Source: Leptospira soteropolitanensis (GTDB taxonomy: Bacteria; Spirochaetota; Leptospiria; Leptospirales; Leptospiraceae). Taken from it: 64,000 nucleotides of DNA. A model generated the notes under the pieces. It saw only the letters and a list, made by a program, of their open reading frames with translations, did no database searches and was not told the DNA's origin. This document shows, piece by piece, positions 38,836 to 46,373 of this stretch. Where the stretch lies: positions 682,001-746,000 of the forward strand of contig NZ_JAMQPN010000002.1 in NCBI RefSeq assembly GCF_026151655.1, written 5' to 3'. The first letter of the stretch is position 1. Every line of letters starts with the position of its first letter. Both the position numbers and the translations under genes were made by a program.

Positions 38836-40884
38836 ATGAGCACCAAATATAACGAATCGCCATTTTTCTACAAAAGACGCCCTACCCGTGAAGTGATGGT
38901 TGGGACTGTGGGAATTGGAGGGAAAAATCCAATTCGCATCCAATCAATGATTACATCTAACACAAGAGATACGGATGCAAGTATCAAACAAATAGCTGAT
39001 TTAGAAAAAGCGGGTTCAGAAATAGTTCGCCTAACAGTTCCTAGCCAGGCAGATGCGGATAATTTACCAAACATTCGAAAACGAATGAAAGAATTGGGAC
39101 TTACGGTGCCTCTTGTAGCAGATATTCATTTTACACCGCAAGTGGCACTCAAATGTGTAGAATGGGTTGAAAAGGTGCGGATCAACCCAGGTAATTTTGC
39201 AGACAAAAAAAAATTTGAAATCATCGAATATACGGACAAAGACTATAACGAAGAATTAGAAAGAATCGAGGAAGTTTTTACACCCTTAGTCCTTCGGGCA
39301 AAGGAACTAGGAGTTGCCATGCGTATCGGTACCAATCACGGTAGTCTTTCTGATAGAATCATGAACCGGTTTGGAGATACACCGCTTGGTATGGTGGAAT
39401 CTGCTTTAGAATTCATTCGGATTGCAGAAAAAAATTCATATAAAGACATTGTTGTCTCAATGAAAGCATCCAATCCGCAAGTTATGATCCAAGCCTATCG
39501 AATGTTAGTTTCCAGGTTTTACGATTTAGGAATGGATTATCCCTTACACTTGGGAGTTACAGAAGCAGGTGATGGAAAAGATGGAAGGATCAAATCTGCC
39601 ATTGGAATCGGCAGTTTACTTGAAGATGGCCTTGGAGACACAATCCGTGTTTCGCTGACAGAAGATGCCATTCATGAAATCCCTGTGGCAAAAGAATTAG
39701 TTCGTAAATATAATGATCTATTTTTAAAAGATCAAATAAAATCACCTTCTCTTCATACTCTATCGGAACCTGGAATTTCAGAAAATCGAGAAACCATTTT
39801 TACAGAATTTCGGGATCCTTTTCAATACTCTAGATTTTATTCCAAAGAACTCTGTTTAGGCGAAACAAAACTGGGTGATTCATCTCCTGTTCGTATTGAA
39901 ATCCGTTTTCCCTTTTTTGGATCAGAATCTGCAGAAGAAGTTCTCCACCTCATCCAAAGGGAAACCAAATCCGGCAGAATTCCTGAGATGCTCCACTTTG
40001 CCATCGATTCAGAACTAGATTTAATTTCTCTTGGAACAATGGTACGCCGTGGTTCTTTTCCGTTACCGGTATCTGTGGAACTCTCGAAAGACCTGACTTA
40101 TCAATATGATAGTTTAGCCGAAGACCTCTACCGTATCCAAAAGTGGGTAGTAAATCCTCATATATTTTTTAAGGAATCGGAAGAGTCTTGGGACGATCTT
40201 TTGGATTTTGTGACTCGCTTTGCCAAAGACAAACGCTGTGTTGAATGGAGCATCGAAGCAGACGAAATTCACCTAACAGAAAAAATTGTCAGAGAATCTA
40301 AAAAAAGAAAAATAGAAAACCTGATTTTTTCTGTGAAAAATGGAGACTTACTTTCCGTTCGGAAACTGGCCTATCATTTACGAGAATCAGATTATCCCAT
40401 AACCCTTGTCACCCAAACCCAAGATAAGGAAACTCTCCTCTACGAGTCCTCCATTCAGGTGGGTGGAAGTTTACTAGATGGGATTGGCGATGTGGTTCGG
40501 TTGTCATTTGGTGATGGTGAACCAGAAGAGTCACTTCACTTAAGTTTCGATATTTTACAGGCAACTAGACTTCGCCTAACAAAAACAGAATATATTTCTT
40601 GTCCATCTTGCGGAAGAACCATGTTTGATTTACAGTCTACAACTGCGATGATTAAAAAAAGAACAGGACATCTGAAAGGAGTCAAAATTGCCGTGATGGG
40701 ATGTATTGTCAATGGTCCTGGCGAGATGGCTGATGCCGATTTCGGATATGTCGGTGCAGGTATTGGTAAGGTTCACCTCTACAAAGGGAAAGAAATTGTA
40801 AAAAAAGGAGTTTCCGAAGAGGAAGCGGCAGACCAACTCATCGAACTCATTCGAGAAAATGGAATGTGGAGCGATCCAGAATAA
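38836..40884 (+). CDS. ispG: 4-hydroxy-3-methylbut-2-enyl-diphosphate synthase, long form
   Basis: Converts MEcPP to HMBPP in the non-mevalonate isoprenoid pathway, using a [4Fe-4S] cluster. It has 682 residues against about 370 in E. coli: a TIM-barrel N-terminal part (RRPTREVMVGTVGIGG to about 300), an inserted domain of roughly 250 residues, then the cluster domain with C589 and C592 (SCPSCGRT), C623 (GCIVNGPGE) and E630. Long IspG with this insert is known from plants, chlamydiae and some spirochaetes. The start is ATG 38836, with only a weak ribosome-binding site. Confidence 0.95.
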   Translation: MSTKYNESPFFYKRRPTREVMVGTVGIGGKNPIRIQSMITSNTRDTDASIKQIADLEKAGSEIVRLTVPSQADADNLPNIRKRMKELGLTVPLVADIHFTPQVALKCVEWVEKVRINPGNFADKKKFEIIEYTDKDYNEELERIEEVFTPLVLRAKELGVAMRIGTNHGSLSDRIMNRFGDTPLGMVESALEFIRIAEKNSYKDIVVSMKASNPQVMIQAYRMLVSRFYDLGMDYPLHLGVTEAGDGKDGRIKSAIGIGSLLEDGLGDTIRVSLTEDAIHEIPVAKELVRKYNDLFLKDQIKSPSLHTLSEPGISENRETIFTEFRDPFQYSRFYSKELCLGETKLGDSSPVRIEIRFPFFGSESAEEVLHLIQRETKSGRIPEMLHFAIDSELDLISLGTMVRRGSFPLPVSVELSKDLTYQYDSLAEDLYRIQKWVVNPHIFFKESEESWDDLLDFVTRFAKDKRCVEWSIEADEIHLTEKIVRESKKRKIENLIFSVKNGDLLSVRKLAYHLRESDYPITLVTQTQDKETLLYESSIQVGGSLLDGIGDVVRLSFGDGEPEESLHLSFDILQATRLRLTKTEYISCPSCGRTMFDLQSTTAMIKKRTGHLKGVKIAVMGCIVNGPGEMADADFGYVGAGIGKVHLYKGKEIVKKGVSEEEAADQLIELIRENGMWSDPE

Positions 40885-40902
40885 AAAGTAGTTCCCCTCT
40901 AT

Positions 40903-40930
40903 CCACGGATGTGAACCATTTCCTCCGTGG
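40903..40930 (+). terminator. Hairpin between ispG and the DUF2339-like gene
   Basis: CCACGGA (40903-40909) and TCCGTGG (40924-40930) pair perfectly around 14 nt. There is no T-tract, so it may be an attenuator or processing hairpin. It covers the GTG at 40927 and therefore argues for the ATG 40972 start of the next gene. Confidence 0.35.
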
Positions 40931-40971
40931 AAGAAAAAGAATCTAAAGAAATCCTCTCAAGGATACAAACT

Positions 40972-42612
40972 ATGGAAAGGGAACTTTCTTTTCTAAAAGA
41001 AAGAGTCCTAACTCTCACGAGTGCGCAACCTCCCCAAAAATCGGTTCCCACTGTTCCTAAACCAGTTCCTACCCAAATCCACCAAACAGATGTTTCTTTG
41101 GAAGAAGGACCTAATTGGTTTGTTCAGTGGATCGGTGAAAATTTATTTGTTAAGTTAGGAGTGTTTTCACTTCTAGTGGCAACCATTTGGTTTTTCTATT
41201 TAGCCATTGAAGAATATTGGATCAATGAATCTGTCCGCATTTGGATTGGACTTATCTCAGCCATCCCGATACTCTTCTATGGATTTCGTGTTAGGCATTC
41301 AAGGCCTTACCTTTCGCCAAGCCTTATTGGACTTGGAATCGCTGTTTTATTTTCAGCATACTATTCTGGATATCTCTGGTATGATCTTTATTCTACAGAA
41401 GTTTGTTTTGTGGGACTACTCATTCTCAGTTTAACCACAGTCGCCTTATCGCATGCCGAAAAAAGTGAAGTATTATTTGGATTTGCCTCTCTCGGTGCAT
41501 TTTCAGTTCCCCTTCTTTTGTCGACGGGTCAAAACTCATATCCGTTCCTATTCACATACTTACTCCTTTGGAATTTTCTTTTTTTCTGGGTAAGAAAGGA
41601 TAAAGATTGGAAGGTAATTCCATTAATACTTCTTCTAGCAAACCACCTAATCTTTGCTGGATGGGCAAACGAAAAATTAGAGGAAGCAAAACCTTTTTTT
41701 CCCATCATATTCCAACTAGGAATTTTTGTTTTATTTTTATTACGTGATTTCCAAACATTAGAATCGAAAAAATCCAAAGATCAGGTTCTTACCCTTGTTA
41801 CCATTGGATTTACGTTAGGTTTAGGATTTTTACAATCATATTGGGCTTTTTCGATTTTTTATCCTATCGCAAAGCCTTTTTTACTGACACTCATTCTGAT
41901 TCTATTTTATGGTCTGTATGAACGTTCCATTCGGCGGACAGAACTTAATTTAGAAAAGAAAAAACTCTATGATTTGATTGGTCTTTTCGGACTACCTTTT
42001 ATAGTCAGTTTGATTGTCATCGGCACTACAGGAAAATTTTTGGCTTTTAGCCTAATCAGTTTTGCATTTCTTGTCACTGTTGCCTCAACTTACTCCAAAC
42101 AACTGTATATGTATTTTGCTGCATTCCCTGTTTGGTTTTTTGCCCTATTTTATATCTTTGCTTTCACCTATCGCTCTCAGAACGAAATCCCTTTCCTAAA
42201 TGGTCGTTTTTTGGTGTTTGCAACAGGTTCAGCGTATTTAGTACTTTCTTACCTCTATAGTAGAAAGTTTTCAGAACTATCCAAATTATTTTTATATGCA
42301 GCTTATCCATATTGGTTACTCGGAACCTTTGTTGAAATTTATTTAGGATTTCCAGAAGAGAAACAATTGTTTCTCTATACTCTGAGTTTAATTCTCTACG
42401 GGCTCATCGCATTGTCCGTTGGATTTGGAAAAAAAATTCAATCGTTAAGGTATGTCGGATTTGGATCTTTAGCTCTTGTCATCATAAAATTCTATCTTTA
42501 TGATTTTTGGAATTTGAGTTTGGGTTATCGAATTTTGGCAGGTTTATTTTTAGGCATCACTCTCATCGTTACAGGAACGTTATACAATCATTTCAAGAAG
42601 GAAACAAAATGA
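40972..42612 (+). CDS. DUF2339-type polytopic membrane protein
   Basis: About 546 residues from ATG 40972, which has AAGGA (40959-40963) eight bases upstream; GTG 40927 would add 15 coiled-coil residues but lies in a hairpin. A short coiled coil and a Pro-rich linker lead into at least 14 hydrophobic segments, beginning WIGENLFVKLGVFSLLVATIWF, the entry typical of DUF2339. Members have no established function. Its stop overlaps the next gene's ATG (ATGA), and this pairing with a DUF3999-type partner recurs in other bacteria, suggesting one complex. Confidence 0.75.
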   Translation: MERELSFLKERVLTLTSAQPPQKSVPTVPKPVPTQIHQTDVSLEEGPNWFVQWIGENLFVKLGVFSLLVATIWFFYLAIEEYWINESVRIWIGLISAIPILFYGFRVRHSRPYLSPSLIGLGIAVLFSAYYSGYLWYDLYSTEVCFVGLLILSLTTVALSHAEKSEVLFGFASLGAFSVPLLLSTGQNSYPFLFTYLLLWNFLFFWVRKDKDWKVIPLILLLANHLIFAGWANEKLEEAKPFFPIIFQLGIFVLFLLRDFQTLESKKSKDQVLTLVTIGFTLGLGFLQSYWAFSIFYPIAKPFLLTLILILFYGLYERSIRRTELNLEKKKLYDLIGLFGLPFIVSLIVIGTTGKFLAFSLISFAFLVTVASTYSKQLYMYFAAFPVWFFALFYIFAFTYRSQNEIPFLNGRFLVFATGSAYLVLSYLYSRKFSELSKLFLYAAYPYWLLGTFVEIYLGFPEEKQLFLYTLSLILYGLIALSVGFGKKIQSLRYVGFGSLALVIIKFYLYDFWNLSLGYRILAGLFLGITLIVTGTLYNHFKKETK

Positions 42613-43847
42613 AGTTCAAATATTTACTCCCTATTCTATTATTTTTTACAATTACAACCCAGGTGACAAGTAGACCACTTGCGATTCAAAACTTTAAATA
42701 CAAAAAGGAATTAAAAATCTCAAACAATCTTTCCCCTAATGGAGTTGTAAAACTCATGTTAGATGAAGATATTTATAAACATTCTTATTACGGAGATTTA
42801 CGATTAACATACAACGGTGAAATTATACCTTATCATATCCAAAATGCGGAAGAAATTTCCAAAAACACAGAAAAAGTAAAACCGGAATTATTATTTTCCA
42901 AAAAAGATGATTTGGAGATTTACGTATTGGAACTTCCCAAACTACCGGAAGGAATGAACTACACCAAACTCTCTGTATCTAGTGCCTATGACTACGAAAC
43001 ATCCATCACTCTTAAGTTAGGTGACAATCCAAATCAATTTACAGATTCCAAATCTGTATTTCTTTATAAGTATGGAAATCAAACCTCAGGTGAAATCGAT
43101 TTAGGAAATACAAAACATCGTTTTGTTCGTCTGGAAGCAGAACCTGGCTCCGATCTAAAATTTCCGTCCGCATTTCGAGCCAAACAGAACAAAAATTTGT
43201 ATTACGAAAAAACACATACAGTGACTGATCCAGTCCTTACTGAAGACCATTGTCAGTTTTTATTTCCCAATGAGCCTAAGTCCGCTTTTCAAATTCTGAA
43301 ATTACATTTTGAAGAAGATAATTGGGAAAGAAAGGTAACCGTTCGAGGAAAAATCAACAAAAAAGAATGGGAAACTGTATTTGACGGAACTGTCACTCAT
43401 AACAAATCAGACGGGACTTATACAGAAATACCACTTTCTCAAACGATTACCTCTGAATTTGAAATTCAGATTTATGATGGAGAAAACGAAACCCTTCACC
43501 TAAAAGAAGTAATCTCCGTTCAACCATTAGAAGAAATATATTTTTACGCAAACGCAGATGGTTCCAAAGATGGGTATGCGCTGTATTACGGAAACTCTTA
43601 CCAATGGCCGCCAAGTTTTGATCCTTACTCTTACCCATCCGGTGAAGAAACAAAAACACCTGAAGTAAAAATGGGAACTCTCCTTGCAGAATCAGAAAAT
43701 CCCGACTTTAGTTTTAGTATCCTCTACCCGCCGATTTCTGGATATCTGGCAACCGGGTTCTTTTACTTAGGAGTGCTGGCTTTGTTGTATCTTTTATTTT
43801 CTATTTTAAAGAATAAACGAGCCGTTCTCACTGAATCCGAATCATAA
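42609..43847 (+). CDS. DUF3999-type periplasmic protein with C-terminal anchor
   Basis: A 412-residue exported protein starting at ATG 42609, with AAGGA upstream; the longer frame from 42507 lies inside the previous gene. A signal peptide (1-24, MKFKYLLPILLFFTITT) precedes a long beta-rich region (about 30-375) resembling tandem jelly-roll folds (VKLMLDEDIYKHSYYGDLRL, RFVRLEAEPG). One membrane helix (about 383-402) and a short cytoplasmic tail follow. Overlap with the DUF2339 gene implies the two proteins act together at the inner membrane, with this one displayed in the periplasm. Confidence 0.7.
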   Translation: MKFKYLLPILLFFTITTQVTSRPLAIQNFKYKKELKISNNLSPNGVVKLMLDEDIYKHSYYGDLRLTYNGEIIPYHIQNAEEISKNTEKVKPELLFSKKDDLEIYVLELPKLPEGMNYTKLSVSSAYDYETSITLKLGDNPNQFTDSKSVFLYKYGNQTSGEIDLGNTKHRFVRLEAEPGSDLKFPSAFRAKQNKNLYYEKTHTVTDPVLTEDHCQFLFPNEPKSAFQILKLHFEEDNWERKVTVRGKINKKEWETVFDGTVTHNKSDGTYTEIPLSQTITSEFEIQIYDGENETLHLKEVISVQPLEEIYFYANADGSKDGYALYYGNSYQWPPSFDPYSYPSGEETKTPEVKMGTLLAESENPDFSFSILYPPISGYLATGFFYLGVLALLYLLFSILKNKRAVLTESES

Positions 43848-43862
43848 AATACACCAACATCT

Positions 43863-43890
43863 GACTCACGAAAAAAACTTTTCGTGAGTC
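43863..43890. terminator. Bidirectional terminator hairpin between DUF3999 gene and alkB
   Basis: GACTCACGAAAA (43863-43874) and TTTTCGTGAGTC (43879-43890) form a perfect 12-bp stem with a 4-nt loop, 16 nt after one stop and 61 nt after the convergent one. The A-rich and T-rich stem base gives partial U-tract character in both directions. Confidence 0.7.
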
Positions 43891-43950
43891 CATTTAGTAG
43901 AAAACGATTGTTACAAAAAGATAATCCTAAGTACAAAATTTGAATTAGAT

Positions 43951-45033
43951 TCAAATAGAATTTTTCTTTTCCCAGGATTCTAAAATAGGATTCATCATGG
44001 AAAACCAAAGTGGTGGAACAAGAGCAATTAAAATCATCACTTCGTAACCATAGGGCAACTGAGGGGCATTATCGAAATGGCGAAGTGTTTGGTATCTTCT
44101 CCCTGCATTGGCATGGTGATCTGAATGCCTTTGTAATTGAAACAAAAGTGCGTTAGAAACAAAATAGTTTTGGTTCCAAGAATGGATCGGTAACACTTTC
44201 TCAAATTTTCCTTCCGTATTTTGATTTCGTTTCAATCCATAATGTTCAATATAGTTAGTAAGTTCTAAAAGGGAAAACGCAACAAAGGATTGCAAAAGTA
44301 AAAACCCAAGTATTTCTATGCGGAATCCTTCTCCACTCCCAATAGATCCCCAAACCACCATAGTTGTTAAAAAAAGTAAAGTGATGACCATATACCAAAT
44401 CATCTCGTTTCTAAAATGAATGACACCAAGTCCCAACTTAGATAAACGTTTTTTCTCCAATTCCCAGGCAGATTGAAAAGCACCAAAGACTGTTTGTGGA
44501 TAAAACTGATAGAACGACTGATTTTTTCGTGAAGTGGCAGGATCACCTGGAGTTGAAACATTTGTATGATGACCTCTGTTGTGTTCTATATAAAAATGCA
44601 TATAACAAACTGTCATATAAATCAATTTTGAAAGGAACTGTTCATAACGGGTGTTTTTATGACCAAGTTCATGCCCTACCGTAATTCCAACGCCACCGGT
44701 AACAATACCCACAGCGAGTGCAAAGAGGAAAAACTCTGTAGTTGTGTGAGGGAAAAAACTAATTCGGTAAACAGACCATATTACAAATATTAGCTGAACA
44801 TAGGCCCAAATTTCTGTTAAATAGCGAAAATAAGAATCGTTTTGCAATTCTAAAAAATATTTTTTAGAAGGATTCGATTCATCTTTCCCAATCAGGAAAT
44901 CAAGAACAGGTAAAACGATAAAAACAGTGATAGGAACAACAAGATAACTGATTCCCCCAACTGTTTCGGCCCACACGGTAAGAACCGGCAAAATATAACA
45001 AAGTAAAAAACTAAGTCGTTTTGTTAGAGTCAT
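43951..45033 (-). CDS. alkB: AlkB-type alkane 1-monooxygenase
   Basis: An integral-membrane di-iron hydroxylase of 360 residues. The histidine boxes are HELGHK (121-126), EHNRGHH (150-156) and LQRHSDHH (300-307), with the NYIEHYG motif (260-266) and four to six membrane helices. These match AlkB alkane hydroxylases rather than fatty-acid desaturases. Electrons would come from a rubredoxin, which is not encoded here. The AAGGAG ribosome-binding site overlaps the tetR stop codon, so expression is tied to the TetR-controlled transcript. The physiological substrate may be an alkane or another medium-chain compound. Confidence 0.9.
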   Translation of the reverse strand: MTLTKRLSFLLCYILPVLTVWAETVGGISYLVVPITVFIVLPVLDFLIGKDESNPSKKYFLELQNDSYFRYLTEIWAYVQLIFVIWSVYRISFFPHTTTEFFLFALAVGIVTGGVGITVGHELGHKNTRYEQFLSKLIYMTVCYMHFYIEHNRGHHTNVSTPGDPATSRKNQSFYQFYPQTVFGAFQSAWELEKKRLSKLGLGVIHFRNEMIWYMVITLLFLTTMVVWGSIGSGEGFRIEILGFLLLQSFVAFSLLELTNYIEHYGLKRNQNTEGKFEKVLPIHSWNQNYFVSNALLFQLQRHSDHHANAGRRYQTLRHFDNAPQLPYGYEVMILIALVPPLWFSMMNPILESWEKKNSI

Positions 45034-45045
45034 AAAATTTTCTCC

Positions 45046-45603
45046 TTATTCTTTATTTTGGAACAATACCTTCAAGTTCTCCAATCCTTCAAAAAGTTCT
45101 GGCCAATTTGTTTTTTCCGTGGCTTTATTTTTTAAAAACAATGCTCCAAGAAAAAATGATAAAAAAGCCTTTCCACTCATCGTATTGGCATTGGTTGGAA
45201 AGAATCGATCCAAAGCCGTTCGATATGTAGTAAAAGAATCTTCCACCAAAAGCGAAAGTTCATTGGAATCACTAAGGTGCCTCTTTACATCCACAGCCAG
45301 TAACATCAGGTTCAAAAAATGATCTTCTCGCGTAGCGACAAAATTCATTATATCCGAAAGACCTGAGTGACTCTCAGATAGTTCGGTGATCTCTTTTGCA
45401 TCAATTGCCACAAGTTGTTTTACCATCGACGCAAAGAGAATCTCCTTGGTCGGAAAATAATGGTAAAGAGTTCCTGTAGAAACTCCCAATTCCTTGGATA
45501 GTTCCCGCATCGAAACCGATGACACACCTCTCGTCACAAAGATAGGCATACACTTGGTCAAAAGTTCTGCCCGGTAGAGATCATGATCGACTATCTTTGG
45601 CAT
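45046..45603 (-). CDS. TetR-family transcriptional regulator
   Basis: A 185-residue repressor with the TetR N-terminal helix-turn-helix (VSMRELSKELGVSTGTLYHYFPTKEILF, read as overlapping segments, about 30-57) and a helical ligand domain. It is the first gene of the tetR-alkB unit, 12 nt before alkB. The perfect inverted repeat at 45616-45645 begins 12 bp before its ATG, so self-regulation and control of alkB are the obvious inference, probably relieved by a hydrophobic ligand. A ribosome-binding site (AGGGA) is present. Confidence 0.9.
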   Translation of the reverse strand: MPKIVDHDLYRAELLTKCMPIFVTRGVSSVSMRELSKELGVSTGTLYHYFPTKEILFASMVKQLVAIDAKEITELSESHSGLSDIMNFVATREDHFLNLMLLAVDVKRHLSDSNELSLLVEDSFTTYRTALDRFFPTNANTMSGKAFLSFFLGALFLKNKATEKTNWPELFEGLENLKVLFQNKE

Positions 45604-45615
45604 CGGAAAAATCCC

Positions 45616-45645
45616 TTATTTATATCAAACAATCGATATAAATAA
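45616..45645. promoter_or_regulatory. Putative TetR operator
   Basis: TTATTTATATC (45616-45626) and GATATAAATAA (45635-45645) form a perfect 11-bp inverted repeat with 8 nt between. On the minus strand the left arm holds TATAAA, a likely -10 for the tetR-alkB unit, so a bound repressor would block the promoter. Confidence 0.75.
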
Positions 45646-45741
45646 ATACTTTCAACATGAAATGTCCAATCTTTTTTCCCAATTACAACTGATTCCCAAA
45701 TCTTATGTTTTTTTTTCATGGAACTCTAGTCCTTCCCCTAG

Positions 45742-45771
45742 CCCAAATCTCCTTAACCTAGGATTTTTGGG
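45742..45771 (+). promoter_or_regulatory. Imperfect hairpin in the leader of the DUF1499-type gene
   Basis: CCCAAA (45742-45747) pairs with TTTGGG (45766-45771) and, inside, TCCT (45750-45753) with AGGA (45760-45763) around TAACCT. It lies about 120 nt upstream of the lipoprotein start in otherwise unassigned sequence (45660-45890). Confidence 0.25.
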
Positions 45772-45890
45772 GAACAGGCACCAGTAAGAAGTAAGGAAGG
45801 GAAAGTTCAAGCGAGAAAAGACAGGCGATTTTTATGACTATTTGGAAACAGGACCCGTCCAATCAGATAAACCTCAAGAGAATGTATCCA

Positions 45891-46340
45891 ATGAACCAAA
45901 AATTCCAGATGCTCTTTCCGATAGCCCTTCTTGCATTTTTATTAGCCTGTACCGGAACCAGGCCAAGTTTTTTAGGTGTTAAGTCAGAGAAATTGGCTGA
46001 ATGCCCAGGAACTCCTAACTGCATTAGCAGTTTTGCAAATCCCACAGACAAAGAACACTATAGAAGCCCGCTTCCCTACAAGAAACCTTTAAAAGAAGCA
46101 GTCCAAATATTAAAAAGAAAATTAGAGCTTTCACCACGTACAAAAATCATCGAAGAAAATCCGAATTACATTTATGCAGAATTCACATCACTTATCATGC
46201 GTTATGTGGATGATGTAGAATTTTATTTTGATGAAAAAAATAAACTCTTACACTTTCGGTCTGCATCGCGGCTGGGAAAATCAGACTTAGGTGTGAATCG
46301 AAAGCGAATTGAGTCCATACTGAAAGATTTAGAAATTTAA
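45891..46340 (+). CDS. DUF1499-type lipoprotein
   Basis: A 149-residue protein from ATG 45891, chosen because it gives a standard signal (MNQKFQMLFPIALLAFLLAC) with the lipobox LLAC; upstream starts at 45834 and 45882 add a hydrophilic leader. The DUF1499 core follows: ECPGTPNCISSFA, KRKLELSPRTKIIEENPNYIYAEFTS (split across the strand-helix core) and the FYFDEKNKLLHFRSASRLGKSDLGVNRKRIE end with its RSASRxGxxDxGxNRxR signature. Function unknown. It converges on carB. Confidence 0.8.
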   Translation: MNQKFQMLFPIALLAFLLACTGTRPSFLGVKSEKLAECPGTPNCISSFANPTDKEHYRSPLPYKKPLKEAVQILKRKLELSPRTKIIEENPNYIYAEFTSLIMRYVDDVEFYFDEKNKLLHFRSASRLGKSDLGVNRKRIESILKDLEI

Positions 46341-46354
46341 CAGATAGTTAAATT
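46334..46354. terminator. AT-rich hairpin between the convergent lipoprotein gene and carB
   Basis: AATTTAAC (46334-46341) and GTTAAATT (46347-46354) pair perfectly around AGATA, with the plus-strand stop codon in the left arm. It is weak (one G-C pair) and lacks a T-tract, so the call is tentative. Confidence 0.35.
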
Positions 46355-46373
46355 CCTAAACCCCAAGTTCCAT

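Noticed and set aside
43763..44008. 81-codon minus-strand ORF over the DUF3999 gene end and alkB end
   Set aside because: It spans a terminator hairpin and two convergent genes and has no recognisable features.
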